DNA from: CBDFKY01 sp965248995
Lineage (GTDB): Bacteria > Pseudomonadota > Alphaproteobacteria > Rickettsiales > UBA998
Length of the DNA: 64,000 nucleotides
Direction of reading: 5' to 3'
Assembly: GCA_965248995.1 (NCBI GenBank)
Contig: CBDFKY010000014.1
Coordinates: 186,001-250,000, forward strand
This document shows, in pieces, positions 16,482 to 25,569 of the stretch. Made by a program: the position numbers and the translations under genes. Each line of letters begins with the position of its first letter. Within the stretch, counting starts at the first letter, position 1. The notes under the pieces were generated by a model. The model was not told the origin of the DNA. It was given only the letters and a program-made list of their open reading frames with translations, and did not search any database.

Positions 16482-17592
16482 TTAAGTTTTCGCCCCGCTG
16501 ATCCGTTGCGCCAGCGCTGCGGACATGAACGCGCCCAGATCTCCGTCCAGCACCGCCTGGGTGTTGCCCGTCTCGACCGAGGTGCGCAGGTCCTTCACCA
16601 GCTGGTAGGGATGCAGCACGTAGGAGCGGATCTGGTGGCCCCAGGCGTTGTCGGTCTTCTGCGCGTTGAGGGACTGGGTGGCGTTTTCCCGCGCCTGCAG
16701 TTCAAGCTCGTACAGGCGGGATTTGAGCATCGACATGGCTTCCGCCTTGTTCTTATGCTGTGAACGACCGCTCTGGCACTGTACCACCGTGTTGGTCGGC
16801 AGGTGGGTGATGCGCACGGCGCTGTCCGTCCGGTTGACGTGCTGGCCGCCGGCGCCGGAAGCGCGGTAGGTGTCGATGCGCAGGTCCTTCTCCTCGATCA
16901 CGATGTTGATGGTGTCGTCGACCACCGGCGTCACCCAGACGCTGGAGAAGCTGGTGTGGCGGCGTGACTGGCTGTCGAAGGGGGAGATGCGCACCAGCCG
17001 GTGCACGCCGCTTTCCGTCTTGGCCCAGCCGTAGGCGTTGTAGCCCATGATGCGCACGCTGGCGGATTTGATGCCCGCTTCCTCGCCGTCCTGCTCGTCG
17101 ACCATTTCGGTTTTGAAACCGCGGCGTTCGGCCCAGCGCAGGTACATGCGCAGCAGCATCAGCGCCCAGTCCTGGCTTTCGGTGCCGCCGGCGCCGGAAT
17201 GGATTTCCAGGAAGCAGTCGTTGCCGTCCGCCTCGCCGGAAAACAGGCTTTCCGTCTCCAGCGTCTTGAAGTCTTCCGACACCCGCTCCAGTTCCTTTTC
17301 GGCTTCCAGCAGGGTGGGCGCGTCGCCTTCCTCCTCCGCGAGTTCGGCGAGGGCGAATCCGTCTTCATAGGCGGTATCCAGCGAACGGACCTTATCGATC
17401 ATCATCTGCAGCTGGGTGCGTTCCTTCAGCAGGGCCTGCGCTGCCGCCTGGTCGTTCCAGAGGGCGGGATCCTCGGCGCGGTCGTCCAGCGTCTTGAGTT
17501 TTTCGAGCGCGCTATCCCAGTCAAAGATACCTCCGCAGCAACGCCTGAGAACGGAGGATATGGTTACGCAATTGTTCGATTTCGGCTTTCAT
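16482..17592 (-). CDS. prfB: Peptide chain release factor 2, with programmed +1 frameshift
   Basis: RF2 ends translation at UGA and UAA. The gene is in two frames: codons 1-23 from ATG 17592, then the frameshift site TAT CTT TGA C (TGA at 17521-17523), preceded by the stimulatory GGAGG. Skipping one T leads into DWDSALEKLK and the rest, 369 residues in total. The SPF stop-codon motif (RISPFDS) and the GGQ loop (ASGAGGQHVNRTDSAVR) are intact. The frameshift is the classical autoregulation: low RF2 favours the shift at the in-frame UGA. It lies 20 bp after the penicillin-binding protein gene, a conserved alphaproteobacterial order. Confidence 0.96.
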
Positions 17593-17612
17593 GATGTCAG
17601 ACTCCTTGAAGA

Positions 17613-20600
17613 TTAATATAGGCCGCCGGTCCCGGCGCTCGCACCGCTGGACGGTTGATAACTGCGCACCCTGCGTTCTTCCAGCAGGCGGGAAGGGTGG
17701 CGAGGGGGCAGGTTCTGCCATTCACCCTGCGGCGAGGCCGGGTTACCGGGATAAGGTTGCGGTACGGGGCGGCGCTGATCGTAAGGGGAAGGCGCGTAGG
17801 AAGAGGGTAGGGAAGAAGAGGTGCCGCCCGGCGGGGTGCCGCCCGGCGGGGTGCCGCCCAGCGGGGTGCCGCCCAGCGGGGTGCCGCCCAACGTGTAGGC
17901 GGTGGAAGGGTGGTAGCTGGGCGGCAATCCGCTGGGCGGCAATCCGCTGGCTGGCAGGCCTCCAGCGGGTTGCTGTTGCTGCATGGTGCCCTGTCCGTCC
18001 GGCACGGTACCCGGCAACGTGCCACCGGGCAACGTGCCACCGGGCGCATAAATCTGCCCGTCCGGGCCGTAGGTCTGCGAGCGGTAAGCCTGGTTGCCGT
18101 AATCATAGTCGACGAACTGATCCTTGTTTTCCGGCGAGGTCTGGCCGTCGGCCGGTTCCGCCACTTTCATTTCCTCGCCCGGAATGAAGATCGGGCCGCC
18201 GGTGACGAAGGTTTCGGTGATCAGGCCGCCGCCACCCGCCGCCTGCTGCCAGGGGAGGGACGGCACGCCGCTGTAGCGGTCCACCTGCATCTGCAAGATG
18301 CCTTCCGGTTTGACGACGGCGGGGGGTTCGCGGTCGGCATAATAGGCTTGCATGAATTCGATGAAGGCGGGAAGGGCCACCGCGCCGCCGGTTTCCTTCT
18401 TGCCCATGTTGCGCGGCGTGTCGAAACCGAGATAGGTTCCGACGACGATTTCGGGGGTATAGCCGACGAACCAGGCGTCCCGGCTGTCGTTGGTGGTGCC
18501 GGTCTTGCCGGCGACCGGGTAGCCGAGAATTTTCGCCTTGGTGGCCGTGCCGCGCTGTACCACGCCTTCCAACAGTTGTTCCATCTGGTAGGCGATGCGC
18601 GGATCGACCACCCGTTCCCGGTTGTCGGCGATGGCGGGCGGCACGGTAACGCTTTGCAGTCCGCCTTTCGCGCCCGCGTTGCACCCGTCGCAAGCGCGGA
18701 CGTCCGCCCGGTAGATCGTGCCGCCCGTGCGGTCGTCGATCCGCTTGACCAGCACCGGCTCCACCTTCAGGCCGCCATTGGCCAGCATCGCGTAGGCGGT
18801 GACCAGCCGCAGCACGGTCGTTTCATACGAGCCCAGCGCGATGGAAAAATTGCGGGCCGGGTGCGGATAAATGCCGAAGCGTTCCGCCACCGACTGGATG
18901 GCCTTGATGCCGAGCATCTGCGCGAGGCGCACCGTCATGGCGTTATGGGATTTCTCCAGACCCATGCGCAAGGGAGCCGCTCCGAAATACTGGCCGCCGT
19001 AATTGACCGGACGCCACGGCGGCAGGCCCGGCCCCTGCGACAGTTCAATCGGCGCGTCGAGGACGATGGAGCTCGGCGTGAATCCCCGTTCCATACCGGC
19101 GAGGTAGACGAACGGCTTGAACGCGGAGCCCGGCTGGCGGCTGGCCTGCGTGGCGCGGTTGAACTGGCTGCGCCCGAAGCTGTAGCCGCCGGTCATGGCG
19201 AGCACTTCACCGGTTTGCGGACGCATCGCCACCATCGCGCCGCTGACTTCGGGGATCTGTTCCAGCGCCCACTGCGAGGCGATCTCGCCGTGGGGGCTGA
19301 CGACGACCACGTCGCCCGCCTTCAGCAGGTCGCCCGCCCGCTTCGGCGCCGCGCCGAGTCCGCCGCCCGGCAGTACCGGCCGCGCCCATTTCATGGCCTC
19401 CAAGGGAATAACGTACGTCCCTGCGTTGTCGTCATTATCCTTGCCGCCGACCGCGTTGGGTATCGGTTCGGGCAGGAAACGGATGAAGGCTTTCTGGGTA
19501 TCCGCGCTCGTCACCACGGCGAGACGCTGTTTTTCATACAGCGGCGTGTCCTTCGCCAGCAGCGTCAGCGCGTCCTGCCAGCCGTTCAGTGATTCCAGAT
19601 GCACCACCGGCCCGCGGTAGCCGTGGCGGCGGTCATACGCCACCAGCGCATGGCGGAGCGCCTGGTCGATCATGCCCTGCAGGCGCGGATCGACGGAGGT
19701 CTTGACGAACAGGTTTCCCTTGTACAGCGTCTCCTCACCGTATTTCTGCAGCAACCAGCGGCGTACCTCTTCCGAATAGAACGGGGTGGAGGTGGTCGCC
19801 TCATGCGGGTCGGTCAGGGTGAGCGGGGTGGCCAGCGCCCGCTTATATTCAGCGTTATTGATATAGCCGTCTTCCTGCATCCGCCCGAGCACGTAATTGC
19901 GGCGCGTGAGGGCCTCGTCGGGGCGGCGGCGGGGGTCGTAGTAAGCGGGGGCCTTGGGCATCGCGGCGAGGAGGGCCACCTGTTCGGTGGAGAGTTCGCC
20001 GAGTTCGCGTCCGAAATATTCATCCGCAGCCGCCGCTACGCCGTACGCGCCCATGCCAAGATAAATCTCGTTGAGGTACAGCTCCAAGATTTTTTCCTTG
20101 GAATAGGTCTGGGTGATGCGCATCGCCAGAATCGCTTCCTTGATCTTGCGGTCGTAGGATTTTTCGCGGGTCAGCAGGAAGTTCTTCACCACCTGCTGGG
20201 TGATGGTGGAACCGCCCACCAGCGAATGGGCGCCGGTGCTGTAATTGCGCAGGTTGGCGGCGAACGCCCGCAGGATGCCCATCGGGTCGACGCCGCGGTG
20301 GGTATAGAAATTCTGGTCCTCGGCGGCGATGAAGGCCTGCACCACTTTCAGCGGAATCTGGTGGAAAGGCACGAAAATACGGCGCTCCTTCGCATACTCG
20401 GCCATCAGCGAACCGTCGGCAGCATAGAGCCGCGTCATGCCCGCCGGCTGGTAGGTGGCGAGCTTGCCGCTGTCGGGCAGCCCTGCGGAATACATGTGGA
20501 AGACGACAATCACCGCGATGGCGGCCAGTACCAGCCCGGTGACCAGCAGACTGGCGGCATACATCAGGGTGCGCGCGAGGGTGCGCGACCATGGTCGCCT

Positions 20601-20705
20601 CTTCGCCTTCTGCGGAGCGAAGGTACGGGGCGACGGCACGTCAGAGGGCAGGGCTTCCGGCGGGGTGGGGTCGGGTTCTTTCGGCAGGGGTGGAATTTCG
20701 TCCAT
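17613..20705 (-). CDS. mrcA: Penicillin-binding protein 1A with long repetitive C-terminus
   Basis: This bifunctional enzyme polymerises and cross-links peptidoglycan. From ATG 20705 it has 1030 residues. After a proline-rich cytoplasmic start there is one membrane helix, the GT51 glycosyltransferase (catalytic Glu in EDQNFYTHRGVD), an OB-like insert, and the transpeptidase (SxxK in GSAFKPF, SHN, and KTGTT). The last 190 residues are an extra glycine/proline tail built from short repeats (GGTLPGGTLPG, GGTPLGGTPLG, GGTPPGGTPPG), making the protein longer than the usual 750-850 residues. The ATG has no strong ribosome site. prfB follows in the same direction. Confidence 0.95.
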   Translation of the reverse strand: MDEIPPLPKEPDPTPPEALPSDVPSPRTFAPQKAKRRPWSRTLARTLMYAASLLVTGLVLAAIAVIVVFHMYSAGLPDSGKLATYQPAGMTRLYAADGSLMAEYAKERRIFVPFHQIPLKVVQAFIAAEDQNFYTHRGVDPMGILRAFAANLRNYSTGAHSLVGGSTITQQVVKNFLLTREKSYDRKIKEAILAMRITQTYSKEKILELYLNEIYLGMGAYGVAAAADEYFGRELGELSTEQVALLAAMPKAPAYYDPRRRPDEALTRRNYVLGRMQEDGYINNAEYKRALATPLTLTDPHEATTSTPFYSEEVRRWLLQKYGEETLYKGNLFVKTSVDPRLQGMIDQALRHALVAYDRRHGYRGPVVHLESLNGWQDALTLLAKDTPLYEKQRLAVVTSADTQKAFIRFLPEPIPNAVGGKDNDDNAGTYVIPLEAMKWARPVLPGGGLGAAPKRAGDLLKAGDVVVVSPHGEIASQWALEQIPEVSGAMVAMRPQTGEVLAMTGGYSFGRSQFNRATQASRQPGSAFKPFVYLAGMERGFTPSSIVLDAPIELSQGPGLPPWRPVNYGGQYFGAAPLRMGLEKSHNAMTVRLAQMLGIKAIQSVAERFGIYPHPARNFSIALGSYETTVLRLVTAYAMLANGGLKVEPVLVKRIDDRTGGTIYRADVRACDGCNAGAKGGLQSVTVPPAIADNRERVVDPRIAYQMEQLLEGVVQRGTATKAKILGYPVAGKTGTTNDSRDAWFVGYTPEIVVGTYLGFDTPRNMGKKETGGAVALPAFIEFMQAYYADREPPAVVKPEGILQMQVDRYSGVPSLPWQQAAGGGGLITETFVTGGPIFIPGEEMKVAEPADGQTSPENKDQFVDYDYGNQAYRSQTYGPDGQIYAPGGTLPGGTLPGTVPDGQGTMQQQQPAGGLPASGLPPSGLPPSYHPSTAYTLGGTPLGGTPLGGTPPGGTPPGGTSSSLPSSYAPSPYDQRRPVPQPYPGNPASPQGEWQNLPPRHPSRLLEERRVRSYQPSSGASAGTGGLY
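17819..17895. repeat. 15-bp tandem repeat inside mrcA
   Basis: Five units of the form GTGCCGCCC(G/A)GCGGG lie head to tail, encoding P-(P/L)-G-G-T on the minus strand. Shorter duplications occur nearby (17926-17950 and 18012-18045). Copy number could vary without breaking the frame. Confidence 0.85.
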
Positions 20706-20832
20706 GACAGGGCGCAATCTGCCAGAAGCGGTGACTTTTCACAAGGGGCAAGTTCTGGGGGCAAGTTCTGCCGGGCATGCCTGTGTTTTTGTTTAAAAAA
20801 AACAGCGTTGCCGTTGCCCATGTCCTGACGAC

Positions 20833-21012
20833 TTAAATTTTGTAGATCGCCCACAGGGAAATTATCGCACCTGCAATAAATCCGACGGCATGGAAAGGCA
20901 TGGGAAAGAGGTCCGATCCCAGCATCAGCATGAGGCCGATCATTCCCCACATTCCGATGGAATCAGGCGAAAAGAACGATGGTTCTTTGGGTGTATGCGA
21001 GTGCTTCGACAT
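20833..21012 (-). CDS. Small two-helix membrane protein
   Basis: From ATG 21012 (59 residues): a hydrophilic start (MSKHSHTPKEPSFFSPDSIG) followed by two hydrophobic segments (MWGMIGLMLMLGSDLF and AVGFIAGAIISLWAIYKI). A longer version would need a TTG start. It lies between penicillin-binding protein 1A and the shortened lepA on the same strand. The function is unknown. Confidence 0.55.
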   Translation of the reverse strand: MSKHSHTPKEPSFFSPDSIGMWGMIGLMLMLGSDLFPMPFHAVGFIAGAIISLWAIYKI

Positions 21013-21113
21013 GTCGTAATCCAAATTCAATGAACTATCTTTACTTTAATTAAGATGCGGAGGCAATTGTTTTCAGCTTATCGAAAGGTCCAAGTATGAT
21101 TCGGGAAGCTGTT

Positions 21114-21686
21114 TCACAGCACCCGCGGCGGCGGCAGGCGATGCACCACCGCTTCCAGCACGTCTTCGATGCCGATGCCGGTCTTGGCGGAAATCAGCAC
21201 CGCATCGGAGGCGTCCAAGCCGATCACGTCCTCGATCTGCTGCTTGATGCGTTCCGGGTCGGCGGCGGGCAGGTCGATCTTGTTGAGTACGGGCACCAGT
21301 TCGTGGTTGGCGTCGAGCGCCTGATACACGTTGGCGAGGGTCTGCGCTTCTACCCCCTGCGACGCGTCCACCACCAGCAGCGATCCCTCGCAGGCAGCCA
21401 AGCAGCGGCTGACTTCGTAGGCGAAGTCGACGTGGCCCGGCGTGTCCATCAGGTTCAGGATATAGTCTTCCCCGTTCTTCGCTTTGTAATTCAGCCGCAC
21501 GGTCTGGGATTTGATGGTGATGCCGCGCTCCCGCTCGATATCCATAGAATCGAGCATCTGTTCCTGCATGTCGCGCAGTTCCACCGCGCCGCAGAACTGG
21601 ATGAGGCGGTCGGCGAGGGTCGATTTCCCGTGGTCGATATGGGCGATGATGGCGAAATTGCGGATGTGGGAGAGGGGGACGGTCAT
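21114..21686 (-). pseudogene. lepA: Elongation factor 4 gene cut down to its GTPase domain
   Basis: LepA is a ribosomal GTPase of about 600 residues. Here only the first 190 are present, from MTVPLSHIRNFAIIAHIDHG through the G1 (AHIDHGKST), G2 (GITIKSQT), G3 (DTPGHVDF) and G4 (NKID) motifs to HRLPPPRVL and a stop. The stop falls just where the linker to domain II should continue. Domains II-V and the C-terminal tail are not found downstream, where only about 80 bp of non-coding DNA precedes the next gene. The G domain itself looks undamaged, so loss is recent or the fragment is retained. An intact copy elsewhere is possible. Confidence 0.85.
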
Positions 21687-21808
21687 GGAAGAGTGTATAG
21701 TTTCACCATCTGTCAGAGTCAAAGAGCAATTTTTATTCACATCACACTGCTATCACTATCAGGATGCTTGTTTAAATGCCGGTAAATCAGTGTTTGTCAT
21801 GTCCTCAT

Positions 21809-22249
21809 TTAAAACGGCTTGAACACCACCAGATACACAATCACCACCAGCAGCACGGTCGGCGCTTCGTTGAGCAGCCGGTAATAACGCGCCGGTTTGG
21901 TATTGTTTCCCGTTGCGAATGCCTTGCGGTGTACCGCCAGCATTCCGTGGATGCCGCTCATCAGCAGTACGGTAAAGATTTTGGCATGTAGCCATCCTCC
22001 AGCCGTGAAAGCACCCGTAATCACGCCGAGCCAGATGCCGAACACCCACGTGGCGATCATGGCGGGGTTCATGATATAGCGCAGCAGTTTGCGCTCCATC
22101 ACCTGCAGCATGGCGTCCGCCTCGCCGCCGCGCACCGCGTCCGCGTGATAGACGTACAGGCGGGGGAGGTAGAACATTCCGGCCATCCAGGCGATCAGGC
22201 TGAGGAGATGCAGGGTTTTGACGGTGTCGTACAGCGAGGTCTGGTCCAT
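21809..22249 (-). CDS. hemJ: HemJ-type protoporphyrinogen IX oxidase
   Basis: HemJ oxidises protoporphyrinogen IX to protoporphyrin IX in haem synthesis and is an inner-membrane protein. The 146-residue frame from ATG 22249 has four hydrophobic segments, with the conserved His in TLHLLSLIAWMAGMFYLPRLYVYH, the MNPAMIATWVFGIWLG block and a WLHAKIFTVLLMSGIHG block, as in the family. Upstream ATGs exist (22267, 22285) but add only charged residues. It is the usual substitute for HemG/HemY in alphaproteobacteria. The HAD gene lies upstream on the same strand. Confidence 0.93.
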   Translation of the reverse strand: MDQTSLYDTVKTLHLLSLIAWMAGMFYLPRLYVYHADAVRGGEADAMLQVMERKLLRYIMNPAMIATWVFGIWLGVITGAFTAGGWLHAKIFTVLLMSGIHGMLAVHRKAFATGNNTKPARYYRLLNEAPTVLLVVIVYLVVFKPF

Positions 22250-22291
22250 GGTTTCTCTGTAGAACATCCGGCCGTCCCTGCACAAGGGGTA

Positions 22292-23743
22292 TTATGACCT
22301 GAACCGGCTTTCCTGCGGTTCCACGCGTCCGCCCGGTTCGCCCTGCGTCACCGTGGTGGAAGCGGACGGGCCCGTCGTGATATCGCGGGTATCCGCCAGT
22401 CCGGCAAGCTCCCCGATCTCCTTGAAAGGGGCGCTGGCCCATGCGAGTCTGGTCCTGAACGCCTCCAGGTCTTCCGCGCGTTCCGTGGAGAAGTTCCGGA
22501 TGGACCGCCATACGGATTCCGGTGTCGCGCCTTTTTCCCAGGCGGCTTCCAGAATATCGCGCTGCCGGGTCAGGTAAGGATCCTGCTGCAACGCTTCCTT
22601 CGCCTGTGCGGCATCCCCCACCAGTGCAAGGCCGGCGATTTTTCGATGCATGGTTTCCAGAAATCCGGGTAATTCGGCAAGCGCGGGAACTTCACGGTTG
22701 ATGGCAAGCCGTTCCCTCAGATGTTCCCGTACCGCCTGCAGACCCTGCAACGTGCCGCCGAGGCCGTAATGTTCGTGATTGTAATACTCCTGGCTCTTAT
22801 CGTCCAGATCGGCCGACAGCGCCTCACCCCTGTAAATGACCGCGCCTTTTTCCTTTTCGCCCTCCACATGTTTCACCAGATCGTCATGGCCGTTCCCCGG
22901 CACGATGTAAGCGGGCTGCAGACCGATACTTTTGTAATACGCCGTATCCATATTGCTTTTGTCGTTGCCGCTGTCGCCCGCCACGATCACCGAATCGAGC
23001 GGTTCCAGTCCCGCTTCGCGGCGCTCGGCGGCGATATGGTCCAGCAGCCATTTCGTCGCGCCGATCTTGTCGGCCTTGGCGGACATGACGTCGATATTCA
23101 GGATGGCGGTGCCGTCCTGAAGGATCTTCTCCCGGGATACGCCGCATTTCGCATCCAGCCCGTCCACCTCATTGATTTTGAGCACTTCCGTGACGTACGT
23201 TTTCACTTCGGCGATCTTCGCGCTCACCGCGGCGCCTTTCTCTTCCTCGGTCAATCCTTCGGGGAGCTGGAAAGTGTAATACATGCCGGTGCGCGGCGTA
23301 TCGCCGATCTTCCAGGGTTCCTGAGCGGTGAAATGGTCCTGCACGCTCAGGAAAAGATCCACCCGGTCTTTTTCGTAAGGGATCTTACGCGGGTCGCCCG
23401 GCGTGCTTAGATATTCCGCATATTCCCGCATCGGCTGCAGCGTCGTCTGGCCATCCTCCCCTTTCACCGCGTGCAGGATGACCGTGCCGACGCTGGAGCA
23501 GACATAGTCGAACGGCAGTTCCGCCAGACCGGTGGTATCTCCGACGATTTTTTCCGGTGGACGGCCCGTGTTGCCGATAATCACGCCTCCTTCCTCCTTG
23601 ATGGATTGCATTTCCGCTTTCATAGCCTCAAGCTGCGGATGAGGGTTGCGGCCATGGTCGATATGCGGCACCAGCGTTCCGTCAAAATCGAAAATAGCGG
23701 CGGCGCGGACGGGTGAAGAGGGGGGGGCGGAAATGTCGGTCAT
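22292..23743 (-). CDS. HAD-superfamily phosphatase, sucrose-phosphatase-like
   Basis: HAD phosphatases use an Asp nucleophile to remove phosphate from sugars or other metabolites. The 483-residue protein has motif I FDFDGTLVPH (near residue 18), motif II-like GNTGRP (near 58) and motif IV GDSGNDKSNMD (near 252) with the preceding DKIGATKWLL lysine region, as in the Cof/sucrose-6-phosphate phosphatase group. The last 170 residues are an additional helical part I do not recognise. It lies 42 bp upstream of hemJ. The substrate is unknown. Confidence 0.8.
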   Translation of the reverse strand: MTDISAPPSSPVRAAAIFDFDGTLVPHIDHGRNPHPQLEAMKAEMQSIKEEGGVIIGNTGRPPEKIVGDTTGLAELPFDYVCSSVGTVILHAVKGEDGQTTLQPMREYAEYLSTPGDPRKIPYEKDRVDLFLSVQDHFTAQEPWKIGDTPRTGMYYTFQLPEGLTEEEKGAAVSAKIAEVKTYVTEVLKINEVDGLDAKCGVSREKILQDGTAILNIDVMSAKADKIGATKWLLDHIAAERREAGLEPLDSVIVAGDSGNDKSNMDTAYYKSIGLQPAYIVPGNGHDDLVKHVEGEKEKGAVIYRGEALSADLDDKSQEYYNHEHYGLGGTLQGLQAVREHLRERLAINREVPALAELPGFLETMHRKIAGLALVGDAAQAKEALQQDPYLTRQRDILEAAWEKGATPESVWRSIRNFSTERAEDLEAFRTRLAWASAPFKEIGELAGLADTRDITTGPSASTTVTQGEPGGRVEPQESRFRS

Positions 23744-23841
23744 AAAAATTCCTTACGGTAAATATAGCCGGTATTTATACAGATAAATAACACATAAACA
23801 CATCAAGTTTTTATGACATCGCCATTTTAGTATGGAATAAG

Positions 23842-24342
23842 ATGTCATTGATGAACTCACCTGCCGCCGCCCAGCTTTCCACTCATCGTATCGTGCGCCT
23901 GGCATTGAATGAGCCGCGCGTGGTTCGCCGCAAAGCCGAGATCGAACAGGAGCGGGCCGTGGCGCTGGGCGACCTGCAGCGTGAGAATATGTTTCTCGTC
24001 AAGGGCATGGAGGCGGGTCCTTATCACGCCACCATCTCCGTCAGCGACAACCGGATGGTGTTCGATATCACCACCGCCGCGGGGGAGGCGCTGGACCCCT
24101 TCAAACTGCCCGTCCTGCCGTTCCGCAGCCTGATGAAGGATTACTTCATGATCTGCGAAAGCTATTTCGAGGCGATCTCGGTCGCTGACCCCTATCGGCT
24201 GGAGGCGATCGACATGGCACGGCGCGGCCTGCACAACGAAGGTTCCGAACTGCTGCAGCGGCTGATGGCCGACAGGGTGGAAGTGGATTTCCCTACTGCA
24301 CGGCGGCTGTTCACGCTGATGTGCGTCCTGCATATACGGTAA
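23842..24342 (+). CDS. UPF0262 family protein
   Basis: This is a conserved alphaproteobacterial family of unknown function. The 166-residue protein shows its hallmark segments: RRKAEIEQERAVALGDLQREN, PFRSLMKDYFMICESYFEAI, EAIDMARRGLHNEGSELL and the C-terminal DFPTARRLFTLMCVLHIR. The start is ATG 23842; ATG 23851 is also possible. It is followed by an epimerase gene 6 bp away, so the two form an operon. Confidence 0.9.
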   Translation: MSLMNSPAAAQLSTHRIVRLALNEPRVVRRKAEIEQERAVALGDLQRENMFLVKGMEAGPYHATISVSDNRMVFDITTAAGEALDPFKLPVLPFRSLMKDYFMICESYFEAISVADPYRLEAIDMARRGLHNEGSELLQRLMADRVEVDFPTARRLFTLMCVLHIR

Positions 24343-24348
24343 GGCGAA

Positions 24349-25305
24349 ATGCGGGTCGTGGTCACCGGGGCGAACGGATTCGTGGGCAGGCATCTCTGCA
24401 CGGCCCTTCTCGCGCATGGGCACGAGGTGGTGCGCTGCGTGCGCGCGTGCGCGCCCGACGAACCGGAAGGCGGCGTGGCTGTCGGCGAACTGGAAACGTT
24501 CGATGGGTGGGCGAAGGTGCTGCGGGAAGGTGACGCGGTGATCCATCTGGCGGCACGGGTCCATCAGGTCAGGGAAAGGGCGGCGGACCCCGAGAGCGCG
24601 TTCCACGCCGCGAACGTGGAGGTCACCGAACGGTTGCTGCGTGCCTCTGAAAACGCGGGCGTCAGCCGTTTTCTCTTCGCCAGCACCATCGCGGTGATGG
24701 GGTACGCTTCCAGCGCCGCTCCGTTCACGTCGGAAGACCTCAACCCTTTCAACGCCTATTCCCGCTCCAAGGCGCAAGCGGAGGCGCGAGTCAGGGAAAG
24801 CGCGCTCGCCTGGAGTATCGTGCGTATTCCGCTGGTGTACGGCGAAGGGGTGCGGGCCAATTTCCTTTCGCTGATGAAACTGATCTACCGGCGCGTTCCC
24901 CTGCCGTTCGGATGGGTGAAAAATCGGCGCAGCATCATCTATGCCGGCAATCTGGCCGATGCGCTCGCGCATATGCTGAATCAGCCCGCCGCTATCCGCC
25001 AGACGTTGCTGATCGCCGATGCACAGAGCCTTTCCAGCCCCGATCTTATCCGGCAGGTGGCCAAAGCGCTCGGCCGCCCGGCGAGGCTGCTGCCCGTGCC
25101 GACGCTTTCCATCCGGCTCGGCGGATATGCGCTGCGCCGTCCCTACCTCTATCATAAACTGTGCGGCAGCCTGGAAATGGACACCGCCCCCTCCCACGCC
25201 CTGCTGGAATGGACGCCGCCTTACACCACCCAGGAAGGCATGATCCATACCGCCATGTGGTTCCGCACCGAAAAAAACGGGCGGAAGATCGACGCCGCCG
25301 CCTGA
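24349..25305 (+). CDS. NAD-dependent epimerase/dehydratase (extended SDR)
   Basis: Enzymes of this group epimerise or reduce nucleotide sugars. The 318-residue protein has the Rossmann motif VVVTGANGFVGRHL at the N-terminus, an LAARVHQ segment, a catalytic YSRSKAQAE (Tyr-x3-Lys) and the IPLVYGEGVRANF block, close to UDP-glucose/UDP-GlcNAc 4-epimerases of polysaccharide clusters. No glycosyltransferases are nearby, so the pathway is not clear. It is transcribed with the UPF0262 gene. Confidence 0.88.
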   Translation: MRVVVTGANGFVGRHLCTALLAHGHEVVRCVRACAPDEPEGGVAVGELETFDGWAKVLREGDAVIHLAARVHQVRERAADPESAFHAANVEVTERLLRASENAGVSRFLFASTIAVMGYASSAAPFTSEDLNPFNAYSRSKAQAEARVRESALAWSIVRIPLVYGEGVRANFLSLMKLIYRRVPLPFGWVKNRRSIIYAGNLADALAHMLNQPAAIRQTLLIADAQSLSSPDLIRQVAKALGRPARLLPVPTLSIRLGGYALRRPYLYHKLCGSLEMDTAPSHALLEWTPPYTTQEGMIHTAMWFRTEKNGRKIDAAA

Positions 25306-25369
25306 AGCGTTACCATGAGGCTGGACTTTTTTTGCCGCCCGTGCAATAGAAGTGGCATTACGCCTCCGC

Positions 25370-25446
25370 GCACCCGTAGCTCAACTGGATAGAGCATCTG
25401 ACTTCTAATCTGAAGGTTACAGGTTCGAGTCCTGTCGGGTGCGCCA
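25370..25446 (+). tRNA. tRNA-Arg (anticodon TCT)
   Basis: The 77-base cloverleaf has acceptor GCACCCG/CGGGTGC, D arm GCTC/GAGC, anticodon loop CTTCTAA (TCT) and T arm ACAGG-TTCGAGT-CCTGT, with CCA encoded. The anticodon stem has a T-T mismatch at its middle pair (25399 and 25411), where A is expected in the 3' strand. The accessory region with the toxin begins just downstream. Confidence 0.93.
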
Positions 25447-25569
25447 TGGTTTTCAAGGGGTTGGAACAAAGCGTCAAACATGGTAGCGCGATGCAGCAGT
25501 ACCTTGAGGAGCTTTTTTGAAACAGGAGACAGGGCGAAAGCCGGGCTAAGCCGTTTCCAACGCCATGCA

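Noticed and set aside
17521..17592. prfB as a broken gene
   Set aside because: The in-frame TGA sits in the classical CTT TGA C context with an upstream GGAGG, so it is the programmed frameshift.
17910..19592. 560-residue plus-strand frame inside mrcA
   Set aside because: It is antisense to the penicillin-binding protein, whose catalytic motifs are intact; the frame is open only because of codon bias.
23857..25248. 463-residue minus-strand frame over UPF0262 and the epimerase
   Set aside because: It spans two real plus-strand genes with family signatures and has no recognisable domain.
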